A stretch of DNA of 20,504 nt. It comes from an uncultured Clostridia bacterium. GTDB lineage: Bacteria; Bacillota; Clostridia; Lachnospirales; Anaerotignaceae. The stretch is from contig CAJTZO010000041.1 of assembly GCA_910583755.1 (NCBI GenBank), positions 1 to 20,504 on the forward strand, given 5' to 3'. The position numbers and the translations under genes were made by a program. The stretch's first letter is position 1. Each line of letters begins with the position of its first letter. Below the pieces are notes generated by a model, which ran no database searches, was not told the origin of the DNA, and saw only the letters and a list, made by a program, of their open reading frames with translations. Shown one piece after another: positions 7,716 to 15,024 of this stretch.

Positions 7716-7749
7716 ATATTATTGTACTAATCATTTAATACAATAATAT
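7716..7749. promoter_or_regulatory. Palindromic operator candidate of the GntR operon
   Basis: ATATTATTGTA (7716-7726) and TACAATAATAT (7739-7749) are perfect 11-base arms. Pairing continues inward as TAA/TTA after one mismatch, giving a 34-base dyad. It overlaps the minus-strand -10 and start region of the GntR promoter, so it is probably the regulator's own operator. Confidence 0.7.
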
Positions 7750-7776
7750 GATAATACATTCACTTTATTTTGTCAA
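7748..7776 (-). promoter_or_regulatory. Promoter of the GntR/ABC operon
   Basis: On the minus strand, TTGACA (7776-7771), a 17-base spacer and TATCAT (7753-7748) form a near-consensus sigma-A promoter. It lies about 100 bases before the regulator start and its -10 touches the palindrome. Confidence 0.7.
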
Positions 7777-7851
7777 CCACTTTTTAATTTTTTATAGCAT
7801 ATCCTTTTTTTGTTTTCATACAATAGAATAAAAACAGGAAAGGATTATACT

Positions 7852-8055
7852 ATGGACTATAAAGATATTACAGAAATCAAAATCAAAAAAGACTTGCCAC
7901 CAGAACAACGCCTTAATGATTTTATACAGGAAATTAACAATCCTTATAACTTTTTATATCAAGACTTTAACATAAAAATACAATTTTCTGAAACTAATAA
8001 AACCATCAAAGATGTTTTAAAGGATTATGAGAAAGCATTAAAAAACCAGTTCTAA
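7852..8055 (+). CDS. Small protein of unknown function, possibly DUF6870-like
   Basis: The product is 67 residues, soluble and lysine/aspartate-rich, with no signal or membrane segment. The pattern ITEIKIKKDLPPEQRLNDFI followed by INNPYNF (about 27-33) and a later KIQFSET resembles small clostridial proteins of the DUF6870 type. That assignment is from memory of the motif and tentative. The ATG at 7852 is preceded by AGGAAAGGA; an upstream in-frame ATG at 7810 lacks a site. It is divergent from the GntR operon and lies 135 bases before glmU. Function unknown. Confidence 0.65.
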   Translation: MDYKDITEIKIKKDLPPEQRLNDFIQEINNPYNFLYQDFNIKIQFSETNKTIKDVLKDYEKALKNQF

Positions 8056-8112
8056 AACTATTTAGATTATCTCTTACATTTTTTTGATATGGGTCCTAAA
8101 AACCACTTTTTC

Positions 8113-8141
8113 TTGAAAAACAGAGTAAAAAATGAGATAAT
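8113..8141 (+). promoter_or_regulatory. glmU promoter with extended -10
   Basis: TTGAAA (8113-8118), a 17-base spacer and GATAAT (8136-8141) preceded by TGA give an extended -10 sigma-A promoter. It lies 50 bases before the glmU start and indicates that glmU does not depend on read-through from the small upstream gene. Confidence 0.65.
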
Positions 8142-8190
8142 GGGCATAGAAAATTTATTTACTACGTTCTGTTATGGAAGGAGAACACTC

Positions 8191-9552
8191 ATGAAATCAT
8201 TTAAAACAATTATATTAGCAGCTGGAGAAGGTACCCGTATGAAATCTAAAAAACCTAAGGTACTTCATGAACTATTTCATATACCTATGATTTGTCATGT
8301 TATCAAAGCAGCACAAGCTTGTAATACAGAAGCATTATGTGTTGTAGTAGGGCACAAAGCAGAAGAAGTAAAAAGTGCTATTGCAGAGGAATCTATCTTA
8401 TTTGTTTTACAAGAACAACAGCTTGGTACAGGACATGCTGTGATGCAAGCAATGGATTTTATAGAAGATGATAAAAATGTATTAATATTGTATGGAGATA
8501 CTCCCCTTATTACAAAGGAAAGTTTATCAGAATTACTAATGTTCCATGAAAAGGAAAATAATAGTGTTTCTATTGTTTCTGCTGTGATAGAAAATCCAGA
8601 AGGATATGGACATATTATTAGAGATAAAAATGGTAATTTTTTAAAAAATATAGAACATAAAGATGCATCAGAACAAGAAAAAAAGGTCAAAGAAATTAAT
8701 ACAGGCATTTATTGTTTTAAAGGTTCTGAACTAAAAACAGCACTTTCTAAACTGACAAACCATAATGCACAAAAAGAATATTATTTACCTGATACTTTAG
8801 AAATTATATTACAGTCTGGTGGAAAAGTAAACGCACTTGTTACAACAGATGTTTCTGCATTCTTTGGTATTAATTCACGGGTACAACTAGCAGAAGCAAC
8901 TGCCATTTTACAAAAAAGAATTAATCAAAAACATATGGAAAATGGTGTTACTATTATTTCTCCAGAAACTACATGGATTGACACAGAAGTAAAGATTGGA
9001 CAAGATACTATTTTGTTGCCTAATACTATTTTAGAAGGTAATACAAATATTGGAGAAGATTGTACCATTGGACCTAATGCAAAATTAACGAATATGACAA
9101 TTGGAAATGGTGTGCAGTTTCAATCCAGCACCGCTTTTAACTCTAGCATAGGAAATAATGCAATCATAGGACCTTTTGCTTATATCCGTCCAGATTGTTA
9201 TATTGAAGATAATGTAAAAGTGGGTGACTTTGTAGAAATAAAAAATTCTAAGATTGGAAAAGGCACAAAAATTCCACATCTTACCTATGTTGGTGATACA
9301 GATGCCGGTGAAAAAATCAATTTTGGCTGTGGTTCTATTACGGTAAACTATGATGGTAGCAAAAAACATAGAACTATTGTGGAAGATAATGTATTTGTGG
9401 GCTGCAACGCAAATCTTGTTGCACCTGTCACCATTCAAAAAGGTTCTTATATTGCCGCAGGTTCTACTATCACAAGAGATGTACCTTCAGATGTACTTGC
9501 AGTAGCAAGAGCAAGACAACAAACAATTGAGGGCTGGGTAAAAAAACATTGA
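8191..9552 (+). CDS. glmU: Bifunctional GlmU (GlcN-1-P acetyltransferase / UDP-GlcNAc pyrophosphorylase)
   Basis: GlmU makes UDP-N-acetylglucosamine from glucosamine-1-phosphate in two steps, feeding peptidoglycan and envelope glycan synthesis. The product has 453 residues, close to the usual ~456. The N-terminal pyrophosphorylase domain opens with LAAGEGTRMKSKKPKVLH (9-26), the nucleotide-binding signature. YGDTPL, the metal-binding Asp region, is near residue 100. The C-terminal half (about 250-440) is a left-handed beta helix of hexapeptide repeats (IGEDCTIGPNAKL, IGNNAIIGPFAYI). The acetyltransferase site HLTYVGD and FGCGSITVNYDG are present. The ATG at 8191 has GGAAGGAG upstream; the longer frame back to 8089 adds 34 non-conserved residues. 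The glmU-prs order is conserved in Bacillota. Confidence 0.96.
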   Translation: MKSFKTIILAAGEGTRMKSKKPKVLHELFHIPMICHVIKAAQACNTEALCVVVGHKAEEVKSAIAEESILFVLQEQQLGTGHAVMQAMDFIEDDKNVLILYGDTPLITKESLSELLMFHEKENNSVSIVSAVIENPEGYGHIIRDKNGNFLKNIEHKDASEQEKKVKEINTGIYCFKGSELKTALSKLTNHNAQKEYYLPDTLEIILQSGGKVNALVTTDVSAFFGINSRVQLAEATAILQKRINQKHMENGVTIISPETTWIDTEVKIGQDTILLPNTILEGNTNIGEDCTIGPNAKLTNMTIGNGVQFQSSTAFNSSIGNNAIIGPFAYIRPDCYIEDNVKVGDFVEIKNSKIGKGTKIPHLTYVGDTDAGEKINFGCGSITVNYDGSKKHRTIVEDNVFVGCNANLVAPVTIQKGSYIAAGSTITRDVPSDVLAVARARQQTIEGWVKKH

Positions 9553-9568
9553 TTTTTATGGAATTATG

Positions 9569-9597
9569 TTGAAATATGGTTTCATTTGATGTAATAT
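9569..9597 (+). promoter_or_regulatory. Possible prs promoter
   Basis: TTGAAA (9569-9574), 17 bases, TAATAT (9592-9597), in the 120-base gap between glmU and prs. A small hairpin GCCATA-AAA-TATGGC (9616-9630) follows in the leader. Read-through from glmU is also likely. Confidence 0.4.
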
Positions 9598-9672
9598 AAA
9601 ATTGTATTTACTTTTGCCATAAAATATGGCGTGACACTATTGAGTAGAGAAAACCATAGGGGGATACAAGAA

Positions 9673-10644
9673 ATGACTTATAACTGCAATAGCGATATTA
9701 AAATTTTTGCCTGTAATTCTAATAAAGACTTGGCTGAAAAAATCGCAAAAGATTTGGGATTAACAGTGGGAAATTCCGAAGTACAGAAGTTTAGTGACGG
9801 AGAAATTTTTGTCAAAATCAATGAAACAATTCGTGGCGCTGATGTTTATATTATACAATCTACTTGTGCGCCTGTAAATGACAATCTTATGGAATTGCTC
9901 ATCATGATTGATGCTATGAAAAGAGCTTCCGCCGGTAGAATCAACGCTGTAATACCATATTATGGATATGCAAGACAAGACAGAAAAACACGTGCCAGAG
10001 ACCCTATCAGCGCAAAACTTGTTGCAAATTTAATTGCTTGTGCTGGTGCAGACAGAGTGTTAACAATGGATTTACACTGTGCACAAATTCAAGGATTTTT
10101 CGATATTCCAGTAGACCATCTTTTAGGAGCACCACTTTTAGTAAGACACTATCACGAAAAATTCAATCATGTAGATAACATTGTTGCAGTATCTCCAGAC
10201 TTGGGTAGCGTAGGTAGAACAAGAAACTTTGCAGAAAAAATGAATATTCCTCTTGCAATTGTGGATAAAAGAAGACCAAAAGAAAATGTTAGCGAAATCA
10301 TGAATATTATTGGTGATATTCAAGGAAAAAAAGTAATTTTAATTGATGACATGATTGATACTGCAGGTACTATTACCAATGCTGCAAATGCATTAAAAGA
10401 AAGAGGTGCAGAAGAAATTTATGCTTGCTGTACGCATCCTGTTCTTTCTGGTCCAGCTATTGAAAGAATTGAAAAGTCAGCCATTAAAGAATTAATTGTG
10501 CTTAATACAATTGCATTACCTCCAGAAAAACGTATTTCCAAAATAAAGGAATTAACAGTAGCAGATATCTTTGCAGATGCAATTAACAGAATTCATGAAG
10601 GCATTTCTGTATCAAAATTGTTTGATATTGAAATTGAACCATAA
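9673..10644 (+). CDS. prs: Ribose-phosphate pyrophosphokinase (PRPP synthase)
   Basis: Prs makes 5-phosphoribosyl-1-pyrophosphate from ribose-5-phosphate and ATP for purine, pyrimidine, His, Trp and NAD synthesis. The product is 323 residues, class I length. Visible features are FSDGEIFVKI (40-49), the catalytic flexible loop YYGYARQDRKTRARDPISAK (97-116), the metal/ATP segment TMDLH (131-135), KRR (199-201) and the PRPP loop DDMIDTAGT (225-233). ATG 9673 is preferred because AGGGGG lies upstream and it fits the family N-terminus; a TTG-led extension to 9631 is unlikely. It is transcribed after glmU and ends in a strong terminator. A PurF-like, PRPP-loop-bearing gene lies convergently next to it. 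Confidence 0.96.
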   Translation: MTYNCNSDIKIFACNSNKDLAEKIAKDLGLTVGNSEVQKFSDGEIFVKINETIRGADVYIIQSTCAPVNDNLMELLIMIDAMKRASAGRINAVIPYYGYARQDRKTRARDPISAKLVANLIACAGADRVLTMDLHCAQIQGFFDIPVDHLLGAPLLVRHYHEKFNHVDNIVAVSPDLGSVGRTRNFAEKMNIPLAIVDKRRPKENVSEIMNIIGDIQGKKVILIDDMIDTAGTITNAANALKERGAEEIYACCTHPVLSGPAIERIEKSAIKELIVLNTIALPPEKRISKIKELTVADIFADAINRIHEGISVSKLFDIEIEP

Positions 10645-10651
10645 TAAAAAT

Positions 10652-10684
10652 AAAACAGCATAGTAATTGGCTATGCTGTTTTTT
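10652..10684. terminator. Terminator after prs, bidirectional
   Basis: AAAACAGCATAG (10652-10663) pairs with CTATGCTGTTTT (10671-10682) around a 7-base loop. T continues on the + strand, and an A/T-rich flank allows use from the minus strand for the convergent PurF-like gene. Confidence 0.88.
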
Positions 10685-10780
10685 ATCGAAAAATCTTAAG
10701 AACTTTATTCCAGTTGTAAAAATACTTTAACTAAAAATTATAAGCGATTCTACAAAATTATGTTTGTAAAAAATAAAGCG

Positions 10781-12190
10781 TTATTCTTTTCCATTCCAAC
10801 AATATGTACACAAACAATTTGCTGGAATACCAATAGAAGCTAACAAATCATCCAAACGATGATAACGCAATGATGTAAATTTTAATTGTTTACAAATTTC
10901 TGAAAGCATATCTTGATATTTTGTACTATCTGGGTCTGCATATTCATATAATGTATTGACAGCATTTTCTCCTTCTTTTTCAAAAATAATTCTTCTTGTA
11001 ATCAAATCCATTTCTGAACTAGAACGAGAAAAATTTAGATATTTACAACCAAACAACAATGGAGGACAAGCAGGTCTAATGTGTACTTCCTTCGCACCAC
11101 TTTGATACAATAGTTCAGTCGTTTCTCGAAGTTGTGTTCCTCTTACAATAGAATCATCTATCAAAAGCAAACTCTTGTTGCGAATAAGTGTTTCCACAGG
11201 AACTAATTTCATGCGAGCAATAAGGTTCCTTTGACTTTGATTTGCTGGCATAAAAGAGCGGGGCCAGGTAGGAGTATATTTAATAAAAGGTCTTGCAAAG
11301 GGAATTCCAGAACGATTTGCATAACCAATTGCATGTGCAATTCCAGAATCAGGAACACCAGCTACAATGTCTGGTGAAATGCTATGATTGTCTCTTTTTG
11401 CAAGCATATCTCCACAATTATAACGCATTTGTTCTACATTGACACCTTCATAACAAGAAGTAGGATAGCCATAATATACCCAAAGGAAAGAACAAATCTT
11501 CATTTCTTGATTGGGAGGAGAAAGAACTTCATAGCCGTCGGCTGTTAAAAATACAATTTCACCTGCACCAAGTTCCCGTACATCTTCATAACCTAAATTG
11601 ATATAAGCAAAGCTCTCAAAAGAAACACAATATCCTTCTTCTTTTTTGCCTATTACAAGAGGAGTCCTGCCCATACGGTCACGTGCAGCATAAATTCCTT
11701 TGTCTGTCATTAGTAATATTGTCATAGAACCATCAATTAAACTTTGTGCATAACGGATACCTTCTACAATATTATCTTGTTGGTTGATTAAAATAGCAGT
11801 TAATTCTGTTGGATTAATATTTCCTCCACTCATCTCTAAAAAATGGCTGTTTCCACTGTGATAGGCATGTTGGATTAACTCCTGCATATTATTGATTTTT
11901 CCTACAGTTGTGATAGCAAAACTGCCTAAATGGGATTGTATTAAAAGAGGTTGTGGCTCATAATCAGAAATACAGCCAATACCAATATTCCCCTTTAATT
12001 CTTCTACATCTCTTTCAAACTTTGTGCGGAAGGGAGAATTTTCAATATTATGAATTGCACGGTTAAAGCCATCTTTTCCGTATACTGCCATACCACCACG
12101 ACGTGTTCCTAAATGAGAATGATAATCTACTCCAAAAAATAAATCTAATGAACAGTCTGCTTTTGATGCTACACCAAAAATACCACCCAT
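10781..12190 (-). CDS. Amidophosphoribosyltransferase-like protein lacking the glutaminase nucleophile
   Basis: The 469-residue product is collinear with PurF: an N-terminal class II glutaminase fold (1-230) and a phosphoribosyltransferase domain (about 235-440) with an intact PRPP loop LLLIDDSIVRGT (341-352) and GVPDSGIAHAIGYANRSGIPF (278-298). However, the product begins Met-Gly-Gly-Ile-Phe-Gly, where PurF has Cys-Gly-Ile-Phe-Gly, so the nucleophilic Cys is Gly. The oxyanion Asn-Gly pair is Val96-Gly97. Glutamine hydrolysis should therefore be lost. Cysteines at 233, 382 and in CLCTYC (459-464) resemble the iron-sulfur ligands of Bacillus-type PurF. ATG 12190 is chosen for AAGGAG 8 bases upstream; TTG 12196 is less likely. 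Similar proteins are often annotated as PurF in clostridia. It may use ammonia or a partner, or do another PRPP reaction; the true role is unknown. Confidence 0.85.
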   Translation of the reverse strand: MGGIFGVASKADCSLDLFFGVDYHSHLGTRRGGMAVYGKDGFNRAIHNIENSPFRTKFERDVEELKGNIGIGCISDYEPQPLLIQSHLGSFAITTVGKINNMQELIQHAYHSGNSHFLEMSGGNINPTELTAILINQQDNIVEGIRYAQSLIDGSMTILLMTDKGIYAARDRMGRTPLVIGKKEEGYCVSFESFAYINLGYEDVRELGAGEIVFLTADGYEVLSPPNQEMKICSFLWVYYGYPTSCYEGVNVEQMRYNCGDMLAKRDNHSISPDIVAGVPDSGIAHAIGYANRSGIPFARPFIKYTPTWPRSFMPANQSQRNLIARMKLVPVETLIRNKSLLLIDDSIVRGTQLRETTELLYQSGAKEVHIRPACPPLLFGCKYLNFSRSSSEMDLITRRIIFEKEGENAVNTLYEYADPDSTKYQDMLSEICKQLKFTSLRYHRLDDLLASIGIPANCLCTYCWNGKE

Positions 12191-12247
12191 ATGCAACGCT
12201 CCTTTTCTAAAATGCTCTGATGGTTATATTATTTTTTTAACATTATC

Positions 12248-12276
12248 ATTATAACGAAAAATATTCGTTCTGAAAA
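12248..12276 (-). promoter_or_regulatory. Promoter of the PurF-like gene with dyad in the spacer
   Basis: On the minus strand, TTTTCA (12276-12271), 17 bases and a perfect TATAAT (12253-12248) make a promoter. Its spacer holds the perfect dyad AACGAA-N5-TTCGTT (12253-12269), a candidate operator. Confidence 0.55.
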
Positions 12277-12358
12277 TGCTGTTTTGTAATTTTGTGCAAA
12301 AAATAATATTTTTTAAAAATACATAAAATAGAATTGATAATTTTGTATAATGAATTTA

Positions 12359-12367
12359 TGATATAAT
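12359..12367 (+). promoter_or_regulatory. Extended -10 promoter of the DUF819 gene
   Basis: TGATATAAT (12359-12367) matches the extended -10 consensus TGnTATAAT, 78 bases before the DUF819 start. No good -35 is seen at the right spacing, as is usual for extended -10 promoters. Confidence 0.5.
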
Positions 12368-12444
12368 ATAAATTCAGATTTTCTGATAATTTTATGTAAA
12401 AGGGAATCTCTTTGTTTGTAAAAGAATGTTTTAGGAGGATTCTT

Positions 12445-13638
12445 ATGGGAACACTTATCAATGCAAATAACACATGGGCACTTTGGGCAATCATCACAGG
12501 CGGAGCAGCCATTAGCATTATTTTAGAACAAAGATATCAGTGGGCTGCTACATTATCTGGTGTTGCAATCGCATTAGTCTTATCTATGACATTAAGTAAT
12601 ACAGGTATCATACCAACAGAAGCACCTGCATATGATATTGTTTGGGGATATGTTGTACCACTTGCTATTCCATTGCTTTTAATGAAATGTGATATTAAAA
12701 AAATAGGAAAAGAAAGTTACACTATGCTAATATTATTTGTAATTGGCTCTATTGGCACAACCATTGGTACTTTGATTGCTTATGCTGTATTAAAAAACCA
12801 TATTCCAGAACTAGAAGGAATCTCTGCTATGATGACAGGGACTTACATAGGTGGTACTGTAAATTTTGCAGCGTTAGCAGAATCTTTTCACGTTTCCGGA
12901 ACAATGATTTCTGCCGCAACAGTTGCAGATAATTTTTTAATGACACTGTATTTTTTTGTATTAATTTCAATTCCTTCTTTTACTTTTTTTAGAAAACATT
13001 TTAAACATCCTTACATGGATAAAGTAGAATTAGGAGAACAAAAAAATGTAGTTTCTACTTATTGGAAAGCAAAAGAAATCGGATTAAAAGATATTGCTTG
13101 TGCGATAGCTTTTTCCTTTGTGATTGTTTCTGTTTCCAGAACATTAGCTGGTAAACTTGATAGCATCATACCAAAAACAAATTTATTTTTTACAATACTA
13201 AATTCTTTATTAAGTAATCAATATTTTATAATTACAACCATATCTGTTATTTGCGCTAACACATTTTCTCAAGTTTTTGGTAAAGTTGCCGGAACTCAAG
13301 AAATAGGAACTTTCTTTATTTATTTGTTTTTCTTTGTCATTGGTGCACCCGCTTCTTTATTAGAAATTATAAAAAATTCTCCACTTTTACTTGTATTTTG
13401 CACCATTATTGTTTGCACGAATATGATATTCACATTTTTACTCGGAAAACTACTACATTTTAACTTAGAGGAGATTATATTAGCATCAAATGCAAACATT
13501 GGAGGTCCTACTACAGCAGTTGCCATGGCAATTTCAAAAGGGTGGATAGAGTTAGTTGCACCTGTTATGTTAGTTGGTACAATGGGTTATGTTATTGGTA
13601 CATATTTTGGCACATTGGTCGGTATCATCCTTTCTTAA
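12445..13638 (+). CDS. DUF819 family membrane protein (YjcL-like)
   Basis: This is a 397-residue polytopic membrane protein with about ten hydrophobic segments spread over the whole length and no signal peptide. The N-terminus INANNTWALWAIITGGAAISI, an internal MMTGTYIGGTVNFAAL (about 128-143) and a late NANIGGPTTAVAMAISKGW (about 352-370) are hallmarks I associate with DUF819. The two glycine-rich half-repeats suggest an inverted-repeat transporter fold. Start 12445 has TTAGGAGG 7 bases upstream. A hairpin CATCCTTT/AAAGGATG covers its stop codon, but no T-run follows. Only 84 bases separate it from the M19 dipeptidase gene, so co-transcription is likely. A role in uptake or export of dipeptides or amino acids is inferred only from the neighbour. 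Confidence 0.85.
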   Translation: MGTLINANNTWALWAIITGGAAISIILEQRYQWAATLSGVAIALVLSMTLSNTGIIPTEAPAYDIVWGYVVPLAIPLLLMKCDIKKIGKESYTMLILFVIGSIGTTIGTLIAYAVLKNHIPELEGISAMMTGTYIGGTVNFAALAESFHVSGTMISAATVADNFLMTLYFFVLISIPSFTFFRKHFKHPYMDKVELGEQKNVVSTYWKAKEIGLKDIACAIAFSFVIVSVSRTLAGKLDSIIPKTNLFFTILNSLLSNQYFIITTISVICANTFSQVFGKVAGTQEIGTFFIYLFFFVIGAPASLLEIIKNSPLLLVFCTIIVCTNMIFTFLLGKLLHFNLEEIILASNANIGGPTTAVAMAISKGWIELVAPVMLVGTMGYVIGTYFGTLVGIILS

Positions 13639-13722
13639 AAAAGGATGTAAGAGAACTTTAACTTTATTTGATAGAAGCAAAACAAAAATTATATCTCAAC
13701 AATAATAGAAAGAAGGGTATAT

Positions 13723-14676
13723 ATGGTATTTGATGCACATTCTGATATTTGGACAGATGTTACAACTCGTTTTTTAAAAGGTGAACGTGATATTTTTCAT
13801 AAATATCATTTTAAACGATTGCAAAGCGGAAAAATAGAAGGTAGTATCTTTGCAATATGGATTGATTCGCCTCATGCCGAAACCCGCCCTTATGAGCGTT
13901 TTTTAGAAATGGCAGAAGCAATTCAAAATGAGATTGCAGTTACTAAAACGTTTGTTATTGTAAAAAATTATGAAGAAATACAAAAAGCAAAACAAAACCA
14001 TCAATTTTACGTCATGATTGGTGCAGAGGGATTATCCCCTATTGGAAAAAATTTAGATTTCATAGATAATTATTATGACTTAGGTGCAAGACATGCTATG
14101 TTAACATGGAATGAACAAAACGCTTTAGCAACAGGTGCAAAGGGAGATGTCACAAGAGGTTTAACTACACTCGGAAAACAAGCTGTTAAAAAAATTATAC
14201 AAAAAAAAATGTTGTTAGATGTATCCCACTTAAATGAAAAATCTTTTTGGGATTTAATAGATTTTATGGAATACCCACTGATTGCTTCACATTCCAATGC
14301 AAAAGCACTGTGTAATGTTCCTAGAAATCTTTCCGATGAACAGCTTTTTGCCATAAGGGATTTGAATGGTGTTATTGGAATAAATGCTTTTCATGGATTT
14401 ATTCATGATGTGGTAGCAGAACAAACAGTAAATACCTTAATCAAGCATGTTGTTTATATTGCAGATAAAATTGGTGTGGAACATATTGGATGTGGATTTG
14501 ATTTTATAGAGTTTTTACCATCAACAGAACCAGAATATGCTACCAAAGGATTAGAGGACTATACAAAAGTACCAGATTTTATAAAAAAATTAAAGAAAGT
14601 AGGATTTTCTAAAAAAGAGGTAGAACAAATTTGTTATGGGAATTTTCACAGAGTGATACAACAAGTATTAGGATAA
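13723..14676 (+). CDS. Membrane-dipeptidase-like metallopeptidase (family M19)
   Basis: This is a 317-residue cytoplasmic zinc peptidase of the renal dipeptidase (M19) family, which cleaves dipeptides and can accept D-residues. Candidate metal ligands are all visible: His6 and Asp8 in FDAHSD, bridging Glu102 in IGAEGL, His169 in DVSHL and His190 in ASHSN; Asp260 lies in GFDF. The helix ARHAMLTWNEQNALATGA (about 122-139) is typical. The product lacks a signal peptide, and the C-terminal helix ends VIQQVLG. ATG 13723 has AGAAGGG upstream. It follows the DUF819 gene. Substrates in this organism are unknown; peptidoglycan-derived or dietary dipeptides are possible. Confidence 0.92.
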   Translation: MVFDAHSDIWTDVTTRFLKGERDIFHKYHFKRLQSGKIEGSIFAIWIDSPHAETRPYERFLEMAEAIQNEIAVTKTFVIVKNYEEIQKAKQNHQFYVMIGAEGLSPIGKNLDFIDNYYDLGARHAMLTWNEQNALATGAKGDVTRGLTTLGKQAVKKIIQKKMLLDVSHLNEKSFWDLIDFMEYPLIASHSNAKALCNVPRNLSDEQLFAIRDLNGVIGINAFHGFIHDVVAEQTVNTLIKHVVYIADKIGVEHIGCGFDFIEFLPSTEPEYATKGLEDYTKVPDFIKKLKKVGFSKKEVEQICYGNFHRVIQQVLG

Positions 14677-14726
14677 AACTTAAAGCAACACTTTTAAAGT
14701 CAGTTTTTCTTTCTTTATATTCTAAT

Positions 14727-14983
14727 CAACACAAAGCATCTAGCAAATAGATATTTCAGTCTGTCAATAAAGTCTTTTTTTGTGGGTTTCACCCACACCT
14801 ACCAACTTTTTTTTAAAAAAGTTGGACAAAAAACTTTCATGGAAAAACTAACGTTTTTCCTTATAAAATCAATCTTTTTAACAAAACGCTAGTTTCGCAT
14901 TAAGGTTTTTTGAGGTGTTTGAAGGCTAGCCCTCAAGGTTTTTTGACAAGCTGAGGCATCTAACAAACAGATGCTTTGTGTTG
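14727..14983. repeat. MITE-like structured non-coding element
   Basis: This fills most of a 348-base gap between convergent genes. The ends are inverted: CAACACAAAGCATCT (14727-14741) and AGATGCTTTGTGTTG (14969-14983) are perfect complements. Looser similarity extends inward for about 40 bases (TAGAT, TCAG, TGTCAA in the same order). Inside are several hairpins: GTGGGT-TTC-ACCCAC (14782-14796), CCAACTTTTTT/AAAAAAGTTGG (14802-14825), GGAAAAAC-TAAC-GTTTTTCC (14841-14860) and GGCTAGCC (14924-14931). Both ends also form small stem-loops. AAGGTTTTTTGA occurs twice (14902, 14935). No coding frame is convincing and no target duplication is clear. The left part recurs at 20352-20453. Confidence 0.7.
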
Positions 14984-15024
14984 TTTAAAATTTTTTCAGT
15001 TTAAAATAAAGTTAAGCTTTCTTT

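Noticed and set aside
8089..8190. N-terminal extension of GlmU to an upstream ATG
   Set aside because: GlmU begins at the nucleotide-binding motif, and the ATG at 8191 has its own strong ribosome binding site and promoter; the extra 34 residues match nothing.
9085..9438. Minus-strand open frames inside glmU, the PurF-like and SGNH genes
   Set aside because: They lie wholly within well-supported genes, have no ribosome binding sites and encode low-complexity or Cys/Ile/Phe-rich nonsense.
13625..13648. Terminator at the end of the DUF819 gene
   Set aside because: CATCCTTT/AAAGGATG can form a hairpin over the stop codon, but no T-run follows, and the next gene is close and in the same direction.
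14727..14983. CRISPR array or tRNA in the long intergenic gap
   Set aside because: The repeats are inverted ends and palindromes, not regularly spaced direct repeats, and no cloverleaf with a T-loop sequence was found.
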